Counted from the first letter of the stretch, positions 8,608-16,975 are shown. The stretch is DNA of 64,000 nt from Clostridiaceae bacterium (GCA_021771025.1 JAETPW010000002.1:62001-126000); one strand, 5' to 3'. The notes: generated from the letters alone by a model not told the origin. Translations and numbers: made by a program.

Positions 8608-9777
8608 TTATTCTACTAATAAATCCACTTTTTTCAATTCTATTTCTGCTTCTTTTGAACTTTGAACCGTATAACCATATCCTCCTAAATAGAAACTAGA
8701 TGCAGTTAAGCCGTCTTTGTCTATTTTTTGTTTCGTTGCTAAGTCAACAATACGCATTCCTTCTTGCCCATTATTGATATAGGCTTTTCCTTCTATCACA
8801 TAGCAGAGCATATCTTGAGGCGTAAGGATCTTTCCTAATTCTTTTACTTTTCCGTTTTGATCAATTTGTAATAGTGTATAATCATCTTCTAAGTTACCGT
8901 TTTCTGGTTTTTCTCTTAGATTAACATAGGTATTTCCCATAAAATGGTATACCAGTCCAAAATGCCCAATAGCAGTATCTGCTTTATCTGTTAATGATAA
9001 AATATGTTCTGATTCTTGGTCTGCATAGTCAATGTAAAGTAGATAATTGTCTTCTACATTAAGAGCAAATTTTCTCCCTTCTGCTAGTTTTTCTGGATTA
9101 CTTCCGTCTTGGCTGATTACATACATTTCTCTGTTTTGTGCTGTATAGTAGATTTTGTCATTTTGTAGGAAGAAGTAATTTTTTACACTTTTAGCGAGTT
9201 CTACTACTCCACTTCCGTCTTTATTCATCTTGCATAAGGTACCTTGTGGGTTTTGGTTAATGGTATCATAGCCGATTTGTTTGACAAAATAAATACTATC
9301 TTCTGTAATCCATAATTGTAAAGAAGCTCCAGAATAAATTGTTGTTACTTTTCCTGCTAAATCAATTCGGTAAATTCCTTTTCCTGAACGATAGGAAGGA
9401 ATAGCATAAACCGATTCTCCATCAAAATATATTTTTTCAGCTCCTAATGATAGTGTCGCTAATTTTTTTCCTTGTGTTTCTCCTTCTTTAAATTGATATA
9501 TCGTTTTATTGGTATCTTTATAATAAATAATCTGTTCCCCTATTTGGCACAACACTTTTCCTGAGTGCATACTGAAATTTTTTAGTTCTTCTTCTCTGGA
9601 TTTTTGGATGATTTCTTTTTGCTTACTCGTTTGGCTTTGTTCAGAGGTAGTCATTTCTGCTCCTGTTTGGATAACATCCTTGTTTGATTTTGGCTTTACC
9701 ATGAGTACGATTACCATAACGATCAATAAAATCCCTAAAATAATAGCTAAAATCAATTCTGGTTTTGTCTTTTTCAT
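8608..9777 (-). CDS. Membrane-anchored DUF5050-type beta-propeller protein
   Basis: A 389-residue protein with an N-terminal membrane anchor (hydrophobic residues about 9-28 after MKKTKPE) and a large outside domain of repeated beta strands such as KIYFDGESVYAI, SIYFVKQ, KIYYTAQNREMYVISQDGS. These resemble DUF5050/TolB-like propeller blades, in which I/Y-Y-F/Y followed by a sequence like LYKINKDGS recurs. The role is probably extracellular sensing or binding; no catalytic motif seen. It has its own consensus promoter and appears monocistronic. Confidence 0.75.
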   Translation of the reverse strand: MKKTKPELILAIILGILLIVMVIVLMVKPKSNKDVIQTGAEMTTSEQSQTSKQKEIIQKSREEELKNFSMHSGKVLCQIGEQIIYYKDTNKTIYQFKEGETQGKKLATLSLGAEKIYFDGESVYAIPSYRSGKGIYRIDLAGKVTTIYSGASLQLWITEDSIYFVKQIGYDTINQNPQGTLCKMNKDGSGVVELAKSVKNYFFLQNDKIYYTAQNREMYVISQDGSNPEKLAEGRKFALNVEDNYLLYIDYADQESEHILSLTDKADTAIGHFGLVYHFMGNTYVNLREKPENGNLEDDYTLLQIDQNGKVKELGKILTPQDMLCYVIEGKAYINNGQEGMRIVDLATKQKIDKDGLTASSFYLGGYGYTVQSSKEAEIELKKVDLLVE

Positions 9778-9809
9778 TCGCTTTCTCCTACTTTCTTTTA
9801 TTTGTGTTT

Positions 9810-9838
9810 ATTGTACTATAATGTTAATCATTTTTCAA
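9810..9838 (-). promoter_or_regulatory. Promoter of the DUF5050 gene
   Basis: Minus-strand TTGAAA (9833-9838), 17-base spacer, TACAAT (9810-9815), 33 bases before the start codon. Confidence 0.7.
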
Positions 9839-10010
9839 TAGTCCTTTTGGTTTTTATCAATTTAAGGAATTTTTTCGTTTGTGTACTTTTTAAAAATATT
9901 TTAAATCTTATTGGATAATCATTTTTTCTTTCCATTTCAAGGGTTTTACATAGTTTTTCAGTTTCTATATTTTCAAAAAATATTGTTAATTTTTCTAAAT
10001 CCGGTGAGAA

Positions 10011-10249
10011 GTTATTAGTTAAACTTTTTCACTAAAATAAGTCTAAAGCTAAGTTATCTGTAGTATTTTTAGAGAAATTTACATCCGATAGTTCCCTTTG
10101 GTCTCATTAGACTTAACTCCCGATTACTGTCTTCGGTGTAGAGGGACTTAATGGTTTTAAAAATACCTCGCTATGGAGGACTAAATTTATCTAAAAAATA
10201 CTACAGATAACTTGGGGGATCAGAGTTACTTCTCCTCAAAACCAGTAAC
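10011..10249. repeat. Hairpin element copy B (divergent full length)
   Basis: About 239 bp from GTTATTAGTTAAACTTTTTC to CAAAACCAGTAAC. The arms are AAGTTATCTGTAGTATTTTT and its partner AAAAAATACTACAGATAACTT, again complementary although the sequence differs from copies A and H. The centre keeps CATCCGATAGTTCCCT, TAGAGGGACTTAA and GCTATGGAGGACTAAATTTA. The gap 9842-10518 holds this element and the gene remnant to its right. Confidence 0.8.
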
Positions 10250-10253
10250 AATG

Positions 10254-10273
10254 AGAAAAAGACCCGAAGGTCT
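10254..10273 (-). terminator. Terminator of the gene remnant
   Basis: Minus strand AGACC-TTCG-GGTCT followed by TTTTCT, overlapping the TAG stop of the remnant at 10272. The same unit occurs at 16681-16700. Confidence 0.75.
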
Positions 10274-10510
10274 AGTTCTCTTTAAAAATAAATTTGGCTC
10301 TTTCGATGCAATCATAAATCGCCTTATTTATTTTTTCGGGTTTTATTGCACATCCCTCACTTACTACATAGTTTTCATTTGTCTTCAACTTGTGATTTAC
10401 GATTACGTTGCCTTTACAAGCAACTATTTTTGTTTCGTAATCCGAGTAAATGGTAAAATCAAAGATAGCATGTTTTGGTGAAATAAAAGTGCAAACAATG
10501 GTAAAAACGG
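10272..10510 (-). pseudogene. 3' remnant of an unknown gene (copy 1)
   Basis: An open minus frame without a proper start reads HAIFDFTIYSDYETKIVA, then CKGNVIVNHKLKTNENYVV and ends KAIYDCIERAKFIFKEN. The last ~52 residues match the frame at 16699-16872 at most positions, with many third-base differences, so this was once coding. The upstream half is lost; the frame runs straight into the 3' end of the glucoamylase-like gene. Both copies end at the same terminator and next to a hairpin element. Family not recognised. Confidence 0.6.
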
Positions 10511-10518
10511 AAATAAAA

Positions 10519-11769
10519 TTAGGTAAATGATAACTTTTCTAGATCTTTCGATTTAGAATGAAACCCCAATAACTCCATTCCTTTCCTAACGCTTTCATTT
10601 TTCATAAAACATTGCCAGATTGTTCCTGACAAATAATTTTCGATCATCACCATAGAAATTCCCTTATCAATACCAATACATTCTGTAGCATACCATGGAT
10701 GTTCTCCTTCTAAATTATAGGCATCTTTAAATCCATATTTGCCCCATAATTTAGGGTATTGATGATACAAATATTCCATCACTTCTATGCTTTCTTGAGG
10801 GGTAAACACAATTGAACCAATAGCACCACAAGGAGCTACTGTACCATCATTTTCCTCATCCGCTTTAGCTATAGCAGGTTTTGCCCCATATCCTCCTGAA
10901 TATCCTTTTGGCCCAGCACTTGCTGTTAATCCCCATGATTTTTCTCCATAGGTTTTAAATCTATCTTGGTGATCTAGGCAATATTGCTTATTGGCTTTTG
11001 TGGCTTTAATGGAATTTTCAAACCAATCAATTCCTTCTTTATCTACTTTTCCTCTAAAATCAATCCAAGCATGAGAAAATTGATAAGTAAATAGTGTTCC
11101 ACAGTATGTATAAATTAAGTTTTGTATAGTACCATATCTTCCTACTGGCTTTTCCATTTCGTCGTACATAGTAGCAGGAATAGGATAAGTTGGTGAGGCT
11201 ACTCCTAATACATAAAGCATAAGTTGTTCTGCATACATATCCCATTTACCCCAAAATCCTCTTTCTGGTGTATACCCCATATAAAATTGATTTGTGTTGG
11301 GGTTACGATACCACCCCCAATTCATTTTTTCATACAATTTTTGGGCTTTTTCTTTGACTATTCCGCCAAAATATTCTCCACAAGTTATTGCTCCACAAAT
11401 AAAAATAGCCGTATCAATGATAGATATTTCACAGTTCCATTCTCGTTTTCCTGTTTTTATGTTAATAAAGTGATAAAAAAAACCATTCAACCCCTCTACA
11501 TTTTGTTCAAAGGTCTCTAGTGTTTTAATTGCTCTCTCACAGGCTGATGAAAAACTTATCCAATTGTGTTCTACGCCAATTACTAATGCAGCTAATCCAT
11601 ATCCTACTGAGGCAATGCTAGCAACTTCGTCAGCTAAAATAGTTTTGTCACGGATTAATCCATAACCTTTACTTTTTAAATCTAAATTCGCTTCTTTTAT
11701 GAAAAATAAGTAACTTCTTTTTAACTCTTCTTTTATTAATTGTTTCCTTGATTTTTTACCAATTCTCAT
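10519..11769 (-). CDS. Glucoamylase-family (GH144-like) glycoside hydrolase
   Basis: A 416-residue protein resembling the glycoamylase domain (PF10091) found in GH144 endo-beta-1,2-glucanases and in cyclic beta-1,2-glucan synthases. Recognisable blocks are IASVGYGLAAL near residue 55, ISIIDTAIFICGAI near 115, WGLTASAGPKGYSGGYGAKP near 290 and GTVAPCGAIGSIVFTP near 315: the family's typical order. There is no signal peptide, so it would act inside the cell, perhaps on imported oligosaccharides. It diverges from a GH3 beta-glucosidase, which suggests a shared beta-glucan pathway; beta-1,2 linkage is inferred from the family only. Confidence 0.8.
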   Translation of the reverse strand: MRIGKKSRKQLIKEELKRSYLFFIKEANLDLKSKGYGLIRDKTILADEVASIASVGYGLAALVIGVEHNWISFSSACERAIKTLETFEQNVEGLNGFFYHFINIKTGKREWNCEISIIDTAIFICGAITCGEYFGGIVKEKAQKLYEKMNWGWYRNPNTNQFYMGYTPERGFWGKWDMYAEQLMLYVLGVASPTYPIPATMYDEMEKPVGRYGTIQNLIYTYCGTLFTYQFSHAWIDFRGKVDKEGIDWFENSIKATKANKQYCLDHQDRFKTYGEKSWGLTASAGPKGYSGGYGAKPAIAKADEENDGTVAPCGAIGSIVFTPQESIEVMEYLYHQYPKLWGKYGFKDAYNLEGEHPWYATECIGIDKGISMVMIENYLSGTIWQCFMKNESVRKGMELLGFHSKSKDLEKLSFT

Positions 11770-11789
11770 TTCCCCACATCCTTATTTTT

Positions 11790-11818
11790 ATTATACGTTT
11801 TTTCGTTTCTGCTTTCAA
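11790..11818 (-). promoter_or_regulatory. Promoter of the glucoamylase-family gene
   Basis: Minus-strand TTGAAA (11813-11818), 17-base spacer, TATAAT (11790-11795), about 20 bases before the start codon. Confidence 0.75.
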
Positions 11819-11900
11819 TGGAAAATTTTGGTTAGCTATTTCTTCATGTTTTTCCTTTTTTTGTTCATACTAAACATAGGTAAAAAATAAATCAACACAG

Positions 11901-11948
11901 AAAGGAGGAAGAAGTTGTAAGAGAGGCAACTTCGAGCCATAAAAAATG
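11901..11948 (+). promoter_or_regulatory. Ribosome site separated from the GH3 start by a stem-loop
   Basis: AAAGGAGG (11901-11908) lies 37 bases before the ATG, too far for normal use. Between them GAAGTTG (11911-11917) and CAACTTC (11927-11933) form a perfect 7-bp stem, which would shorten the effective distance. The alternative GAGAGG at 11921-11926 is in the loop. The same design occurs before pyrB, pyrI, ntpB and the dnaB-like gene. Confidence 0.6.
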
Positions 11949-14171
11949 AAAGAAACCAAATTAGCAGAGCTAATGCAGCAAATGACAACAGAAGAAAAAA
12001 TTGGTCAATTAACTCAAATTAAAGGAGATGCCTTTTTTTCTCATCAGCCCAATACCGGACCTAAGACACATGACCTAGTTCTTACTGAAAGTCAATTATG
12101 GCAAGTGGGCTCACTATTAAATGTGGCTGGGTATCAAAAGGTTAAGCAAATGCAAGATGCTTATTTAGCCCATAGTAGGCTTTCTATTCCACTCTTATTT
12201 ATGGGTGATGTGATTCATGGCTATCAAACAGTCTTTCCCATTCCTTTGCTTCAAGGTTGTTCTTGGAATCCAGAGTTAGTCGCCAAATGTGCGTATATTT
12301 CTGCCTTGGAGTCTGGTTATGCTGGAATTCAAGTAAATTTTTCTCCTATGGTTGACCTTGTTCGCGATAGTCGTTGGGGGCGTGTATTGGAAGCTACTGG
12401 CGGAGAAGATCCTTATCTAGCTTCTTTGTATGGGGCTAGCATGGTAGAAGCTTATCATCAAGCAGGGATGGCTTGCTGTGCTAAGCATTTTATTGCTTAT
12501 GGTGCAGTGGAATCAGGGATGGATTATCAATTTGTCGATATTTCTAGGCGAGAACTTTTTTCTTATTATTTGCCCCCTTTTCAGTCTTGTATACAAGCAG
12601 GTGTTGATTTAGTCATGACTGCATTTACTACGTTTGAAGGAATTCCTTGTACGGTTCATCCTTGGTTACTCAATGCTTTATTGAGGCAAAAACTAGATTT
12701 CCAAGGTATTCTTATTTCAGACTATTCTTCTCTTGTGGAAACCATTGCGCATGGATACAGTTCCTCAAGCAAAGAAGCTGCTTTTTATGGAATAAGTTCT
12801 ACTTTGGATATAGAAATGATGTCAGATTGCTACTTATCTTCTCTTTCTTTTTTATTCGATTCTGGCTTTGTCAATAAAAAATTATTAGATGAATCTGTGT
12901 GGCGCATTCTTTCCTTAAAAAATCGTTTAGGTTTATTTGAAAATCCTTATGGTTTAGCCAATGAAGAAAAAGAAAAACACTTCATTCTTTCTGCTGAGAA
13001 CTTAAAAACAGCTCGCTTATTTTCTTCTGAAAGTTTTGTTTTGTTAGAAAATAAACATCATCTTTTGCCTTTAACCTCTCAAAGCAAAATTGCCTTAATT
13101 GGTCCATATGCCGATAACCAAGGAATTTCTGGTGCTTGGTCAATTTATAATGAGAAAAATCAAAATACCGTTACCATAAAACAGGCATTTCTAGAACGTA
13201 ACTTAGATTTTCTTTACGCCAAAGGGTCTTCGGTTTTACCAGAAGAAGAAATTAACTTTATTCTTTCTATGGAAGGAAATTCCCCTATCTCCCCTTCTCC
13301 TTCTTCTACTCTTCAAGAAATGCAGCAAGAAGCAATAGAAGTAGCTAACCAGTCAGATGTTATTGTTCTGGCTCTAGGAGAACATTACAAACAATCTGGT
13401 GAAGGAGCTTCGCGTTCTATGATTGATCTTCCTTCTATTCAATTGGATTTATTACGTTTACTTTCTTCTTTAGGAAAACCAATTGTTGTTCTTTTATTTA
13501 GTGGCAGACCTCTTGCTTTGAAAGAAGTTGTTCCCTACCTTGATGCTTTATTATGGGTAGGATTTCCCGGAACGGAAGGAGGTCACGCTATTGGTGATGT
13601 TTTATTTGGTGATGTGAACCCTTCCGGGCGATTAACCATGAGTTTTCCTCAAACTACGGGGCAAAATCCCCTTTATTACAATCATTATTCTACGGGTAGA
13701 CCAGCTGATCAACATTCTCCTTATCGCTATACCGCTCGCTTTCAAGATATTCCACCTAAACCATTTTACCCTTTTGGCTATGGACTTTCTTATGCTGAGT
13801 TTGAGTATAAAGCGTTAACCTTAAGTAAAACTACTTTGTCTTTGGACCTTGAAAAAAATGATTCTCTTACTGTTTCCATCACAGTAAAAAATAGTAGTTC
13901 TATAGCTGGCAAAGAAACCATTCAACTATATATTCAAGATTGTTTTGCCAGTGTTGTTCGTCCTGTTAAGGAATTGAAACATTTTCAAAAAGTGTATTTT
14001 GCTCCCGATGAAGAAAAAAAGATTTCTTTTACTGTGACACTTTCTGATTTGATGTTTTGGAATCAGGATTTAGCGTATATCGTGGAGCCGGGCGAATTTA
14101 AGGTTTTTGTAGGAAGAAATTCGGAAGACACTTTGGAAGCAAAATTTGTAGTTTCTCCTATGTCCAATTAG
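11946..14171 (+). CDS. Glycoside hydrolase family 3 beta-glucosidase
   Basis: A 741-residue GH3 enzyme that releases glucose from the non-reducing end of beta-glucosides. The TIM barrel has CAKHFIAYG (residues 178-186) and the nucleophile Asp259 in ILISDYSS. The alpha/beta sandwich carries the probable acid/base Glu in QSGEGASRS, and the C-terminal 100 residues form the Fn3-like domain (PFYPFGYGLSY start). Length fits full BglX-type enzymes. No signal peptide, so it is cytoplasmic. It is divergent from the glucoamylase-like gene. The TAG stop lies within a GTCCAATTAG repeat unit, so the last residues MSN come from repeat DNA. Confidence 0.93.
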   Translation: MKETKLAELMQQMTTEEKIGQLTQIKGDAFFSHQPNTGPKTHDLVLTESQLWQVGSLLNVAGYQKVKQMQDAYLAHSRLSIPLLFMGDVIHGYQTVFPIPLLQGCSWNPELVAKCAYISALESGYAGIQVNFSPMVDLVRDSRWGRVLEATGGEDPYLASLYGASMVEAYHQAGMACCAKHFIAYGAVESGMDYQFVDISRRELFSYYLPPFQSCIQAGVDLVMTAFTTFEGIPCTVHPWLLNALLRQKLDFQGILISDYSSLVETIAHGYSSSSKEAAFYGISSTLDIEMMSDCYLSSLSFLFDSGFVNKKLLDESVWRILSLKNRLGLFENPYGLANEEKEKHFILSAENLKTARLFSSESFVLLENKHHLLPLTSQSKIALIGPYADNQGISGAWSIYNEKNQNTVTIKQAFLERNLDFLYAKGSSVLPEEEINFILSMEGNSPISPSPSSTLQEMQQEAIEVANQSDVIVLALGEHYKQSGEGASRSMIDLPSIQLDLLRLLSSLGKPIVVLLFSGRPLALKEVVPYLDALLWVGFPGTEGGHAIGDVLFGDVNPSGRLTMSFPQTTGQNPLYYNHYSTGRPADQHSPYRYTARFQDIPPKPFYPFGYGLSYAEFEYKALTLSKTTLSLDLEKNDSLTVSITVKNSSSIAGKETIQLYIQDCFASVVRPVKELKHFQKVYFAPDEEKKISFTVTLSDLMFWNQDLAYIVEPGEFKVFVGRNSEDTLEAKFVVSPMSN

Positions 14172-14232
14172 AGACGTTTCTTTTTGGGACATTTTGTCCA
14201 ATTGGGGACGTTTCTGTTTGGGACATTTTTTC
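14164..14232. repeat. REP-like GTCC family, two direct units
   Basis: Two head-to-tail units of the form GTCCAATTGGGGACGTTTC, then TG/TTTTGGGACATTTT. The first provides the stop codon of the GH3 gene. Inverted units lie at 14522-14556, 16906-16971 and 22990-23082. The GGGGACG plus TTTGGGAC signature recalls REP sequences moved by Y1-type REP-associated transposases; no such transposase is in this window. Confidence 0.75.
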
Positions 14233-14239
14233 ATCACAA

Positions 14240-14469
14240 GAGAACTGTAACTTTGAACCCAAGTTATCTGTCGTATTTTTTAGATGAATTTACGTCCTCC
14301 ATAAAAGTCGCATTTTAACCCCCTTAAGTCCCTCTACATTGAAGCCAGTAATCGAGTTTTAAGCCTAACGAGGCCAAAGGGAACTGTTAGACATAAATTT
14401 ATCTAAAAAATACGACAAATAACTTGGGTTTAGGGAGGACTCATTCCCCAAAACCATTCATTAACTAAT
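14240..14469. repeat. Hairpin element copy C, central segment inverted
   Basis: The outer right end (GGACTCATTCCCCAAAACC) has the same orientation as copies A, E, G and H, and the arms TGAACCCAAGTTATCTGTCG/CGACAAATAACTTGGGTT are present. The centre, however, reads as the reverse complement of the others: CCTCCATA, then CCCTTAAGTCCCTC, GCCAGTAATCGAGTTTTAAG and GGGAACTGTTAGACATAAATTTA. The loop has flipped relative to its ends. Confidence 0.8.
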
Positions 14470-14471
14470 AA

Positions 14472-14512
14472 AAAAGAGAAAATGTCCATGTTTGTATGAA
14501 CTTTTCTCTTTT
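14472..14512. terminator. Bidirectional terminator after GH3 and the ABC ATPase gene
   Basis: Perfect 11-bp stem AAAAGAGAAAA/TTTTCTCTTTT, prolonged after a one-base bulge by GTCCAT/ATGAAC (one G-U). A/T runs lie on both sides, so it can stop both converging transcripts. Confidence 0.85.
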
Positions 14513-14521
14513 ATTGATGTA

Positions 14522-14556
14522 AAATGTCCTTTTCAGAAACGTCCCTAATTGGTCAA
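14522..14556. repeat. REP-like GTCC family unit (inverted)
   Basis: AAATGTCC, TTTTCAGAAACGTCC and CTAATTGGTCAATT: one unit in reverse. It supplies the TAG stop and last residues (LTN) of the ABC ATPase gene. Confidence 0.65.
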
Positions 14557-15846
14557 TTCTTCTCTAGCTTCTTCTTTTATGACCGGTATTTCTCTTAACT
14601 TTTGGTCTTCCCCAATATGGTATCTTTTATCTACGTAAGGTTCTGCTAGTTCAGGTCTATGTGTGACTAAAATAGTAATCATTCCCTTTTTCTTGGTATA
14701 TTCTTTAATTACTTTGAATTGTTCTTCAATTAATTCTTTTTCTACATTATCTGCTGGTTCATCAGCTAATAGAACAGATACTGGGTGAACCATTTGATAA
14801 AATCGTTGTGCTAGCACTAGTCGCTTTTGTTGCCCTGTAGAAAATTGAGAATAATTTTTGGTTGCTAAATTTTGCATTGCTTTTTCGTCATCAAGGCTTA
14901 CGTCACCTAATACTTTTTCTAGTCTTTTTTGTTCTTCTTCGGTTAGTTCTGATATAGCTTCTTTTCCTGTTATTTGTTTTAATACATTTGTATGTGAATC
15001 GATTGTACTATTTGCTTTTAATTGCATAAATTGTTTTCCTAATTTATCTACTTTTTCTGTATCATCTACTTCGATGGCATAGCGATTATTGATGTCTCCT
15101 TTTTTTAATAATCGAATTAAGGTACTTTTTCCTTTTCCGGATTCTCCTGTTAATAAAACCACTTCTCCTGTTTGGGCCGAAAATTCTGGTATTTTTATGT
15201 TATGTTGATACGTAATTTCTCCGGTTTCGTCATTTTTTCGTGGATAAAATTTACCTTCTAAATCTCTGATTTGTAATTTTTGAATTGGATGTTTTACTTC
15301 TTCTAATGGGTCTTGTTTTTCTTCTATTTGTTTTACTATGTTTTTTAATTCTTCTTCTAAAAAAACTAGTTGGTTTTCTTTACTCATCATCCTATTAACA
15401 GAATCAACGTCATTAGCAATAGAATCAATTAATCGTCTTTGATGTGTCATTTCCATGAAAACTTGAGCCATTGTGTTTCCGTTTAGTTCTTTCTTTTTTT
15501 GTATTTCTTTAGCCACTGTAGAACCTAATAGTAGTGATTGAACAATTAAATTAACTTCCCTTATGGTAGAAGCTTTTATTTCAATTTTATCATCTTCTAA
15601 TTTTAATCGTGCTAATTCATCTTTTATCTCTCTCAGTTTCATTTCTTCATCAATTGCTGAGATAGGTTCATTTTTTGCTAAGTCCATTTTTATGACATCA
15701 ATTTTTCTTCTTATTTGCCCTACTTTTTTTCCGTAATCTTTAGTAATATATCTTCTTCCTAGTAATGCTCCTACATTAGCACATGTGCCTATTCCTAAAG
15801 TTACTGCTTTCCCTGTATTTTTTTCTTTGGTGATGGTTTCATACAT
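14545..15846 (-). CDS. ABC-type ATPase with long non-membrane N-terminal region
   Basis: A 433-residue protein. The C-terminal half is a clear ABC nucleotide-binding domain: Walker A GESGKGKST (234-242), signature FSTGQQKR (335-342), Walker B VSVLLADEP (356-364) and switch His in VTHR (394-397). The N-terminal 200 residues are mostly charged and helical with at most two weakly hydrophobic stretches (VTLGIGTCANVGALLG; LIVQSLLLGSTVA), so it is not a normal exporter half. Its start overlaps the end of the upstream gene by 8 bases, implying translational coupling. The two together have the length of one ABC exporter (about 640 residues). Function unknown; the partner lies directly upstream. Confidence 0.75.
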   Translation of the reverse strand: MYETITKEKNTGKAVTLGIGTCANVGALLGRRYITKDYGKKVGQIRRKIDVIKMDLAKNEPISAIDEEMKLREIKDELARLKLEDDKIEIKASTIREVNLIVQSLLLGSTVAKEIQKKKELNGNTMAQVFMEMTHQRRLIDSIANDVDSVNRMMSKENQLVFLEEELKNIVKQIEEKQDPLEEVKHPIQKLQIRDLEGKFYPRKNDETGEITYQHNIKIPEFSAQTGEVVLLTGESGKGKSTLIRLLKKGDINNRYAIEVDDTEKVDKLGKQFMQLKANSTIDSHTNVLKQITGKEAISELTEEEQKRLEKVLGDVSLDDEKAMQNLATKNYSQFSTGQQKRLVLAQRFYQMVHPVSVLLADEPADNVEKELIEEQFKVIKEYTKKKGMITILVTHRPELAEPYVDKRYHIGEDQKLREIPVIKEEAREELTN

Positions 15847-16474
15847 TTCTCCTAATATACCGTAAGATATTTATTCCTAGCCCTATATAAGCCGGTACCT
15901 TCTCTTCTTGTATTTCATATAAAGCCCTTGAATAATCTCTAACAATGCCTAAAATTTCCTCTTCTGTCATAGAGGTGTCATAATTAACTATTCTTTCTTT
16001 TCCCTGCTTATCTTTTTCTATTCTTTGCTGTTTTTTGGTGATTATTCCTTCTCTAGAATTTTGAATAATTTCATTCATATATTGTGTGTGAGCTTTTTCT
16101 CGTTGAATAGTATACTCAGATTGTGCTAACGCTTGTGCTATACGAATTCCTTGCATAATTGGTCCTTGTGCCATGGCTACTGTTACCATCTTTTTTATTT
16201 CTTCTCGTGTTATATTTTCTTTTTGGCTCATTTCTTGTATCCATTTGTCAATCCCTTTATTTCCTAATGTTTCTAAAAATTCCATTCCCCAAACGGCATA
16301 TTTGAAATCAGAATGATGAAATTTTCCTCGCTTAAAATTTTCAATTCGTTGCGGAGTTTTTTTAATCTTGGTTTCTTCTTTTGAATTCAATTTTTTTCTT
16401 ATTTGATTTTTTAGTATTTTTGTTGTCTCCCCTAGTTTAGCATAATAATTCTTCAAATCACTTGAATTCTCCAT
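15839..16474 (-). CDS. Partner of the ABC-type ATPase, unknown
   Basis: A 211-residue, highly charged, largely helical protein with no signal peptide or clear membrane segment. It opens with MENSSDLKNYYAKLGETTK and has a moderately hydrophobic patch (MVTVAMAQGPIMQGIRIAQA). AAAAGGAGGTTTATC precedes the ATG. The 8-base overlap with the ATPase gene and the absence of other neighbours suggest that the two proteins work together. It could be the N-terminal half of a split, degenerate exporter-like protein. No family recognised. Confidence 0.65.
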   Translation of the reverse strand: MENSSDLKNYYAKLGETTKILKNQIRKKLNSKEETKIKKTPQRIENFKRGKFHHSDFKYAVWGMEFLETLGNKGIDKWIQEMSQKENITREEIKKMVTVAMAQGPIMQGIRIAQALAQSEYTIQREKAHTQYMNEIIQNSREGIITKKQQRIEKDKQGKERIVNYDTSMTEEEILGIVRDYSRALYEIQEEKVPAYIGLGINILRYIRRNV

Positions 16475-16564
16475 GATAAACCTCCTTTTCTTTTCTCTTC
16501 TCTTCTATTTTACCATAATTTGTCGAAAATGAAAAGCAAGTCACATATTTGACAACAAAAAAAG

Positions 16565-16677
16565 GTTGCTGGTAAATACTTTTACACTAAAGTAGCTCTG
16601 AACCTAAGTTATCTGAAAAATACACAGATAACTTAGGTTCAGAGCTGACTAATTCCTCAAAACTTTTGACTAGTAAC
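16565..16677. repeat. Hairpin element copy D, centre deleted
   Basis: 113 bp. Both outer ends remain (GTTGCTGGTAAATACTTTTA and CTTTTGACTAGTAAC) but the centre is gone, leaving a long hairpin: GCTCTGAACCTAAGTTATCTG and its perfect complement around AAAAATACA. Compared with copy A (ACCCAAGTCATTTG) both arms carry matching changes. Confidence 0.8.
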
Positions 16678-16680
16678 ATG

Positions 16681-16700
16681 AGAAAAAGACCCGAAGGTCT
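16681..16700 (-). terminator. Terminator of the small remnant frame
   Basis: Minus strand AGACC-TTCG-GGTCT then TTTTTCT; identical in form to the one at 10254-10273. Confidence 0.75.
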
Positions 16701-16872
16701 AGTTCTTTTTGAAAATAAATTTGGCTCTTTCGATGCAATCATAAATCGCCTTATTTATTTTTTCGGTAGGTATTGCATATCCCTCACTTACTACAAATTT
16801 TTCATTTGCTATCAACTTTTGATTTACAATTACATTGCCTTTGCAAGCAACTATTTTTCTTACTGTTAGCAT
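16699..16872 (-). pseudogene. 3' remnant of an unknown gene (copy 2)
   Basis: A 57-codon minus frame beginning at an ATG (MLTVRKIVACKGNVIV) and ending KAIYDCIERAKFIFKKN. It matches copy 1 at 10272-10510, but the similarity begins only at KIVACKGN; the first few residues come from sequence shared with the 14.5-kb terminator and the REP units. No ribosome site is seen upstream, so it is more likely a 3' fragment than a gene. It is flanked by a hairpin element on one side and REP units on the other. Confidence 0.6.
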
Positions 16873-16905
16873 GAACTTTTCTCATTTAGTGATGAAAATG
16901 TCCTT

Positions 16906-16971
16906 TTCAGAAACGTCCCCAATAGGACAATAGCACAAAATGTCCCAAAAGGAAACGTCCCCAATTAGACA
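16906..16971. repeat. REP-like GTCC family, two units (inverted)
   Basis: Two units of AAAATGTCC, nnTTCAGAAACGTCCCC and AATTAGACA in tandem, ending 5 bases before the stop codon of the MacB-like gene. Same family as 14164 and 22990. Confidence 0.7.
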
Positions 16972-16975
16972 CGCA

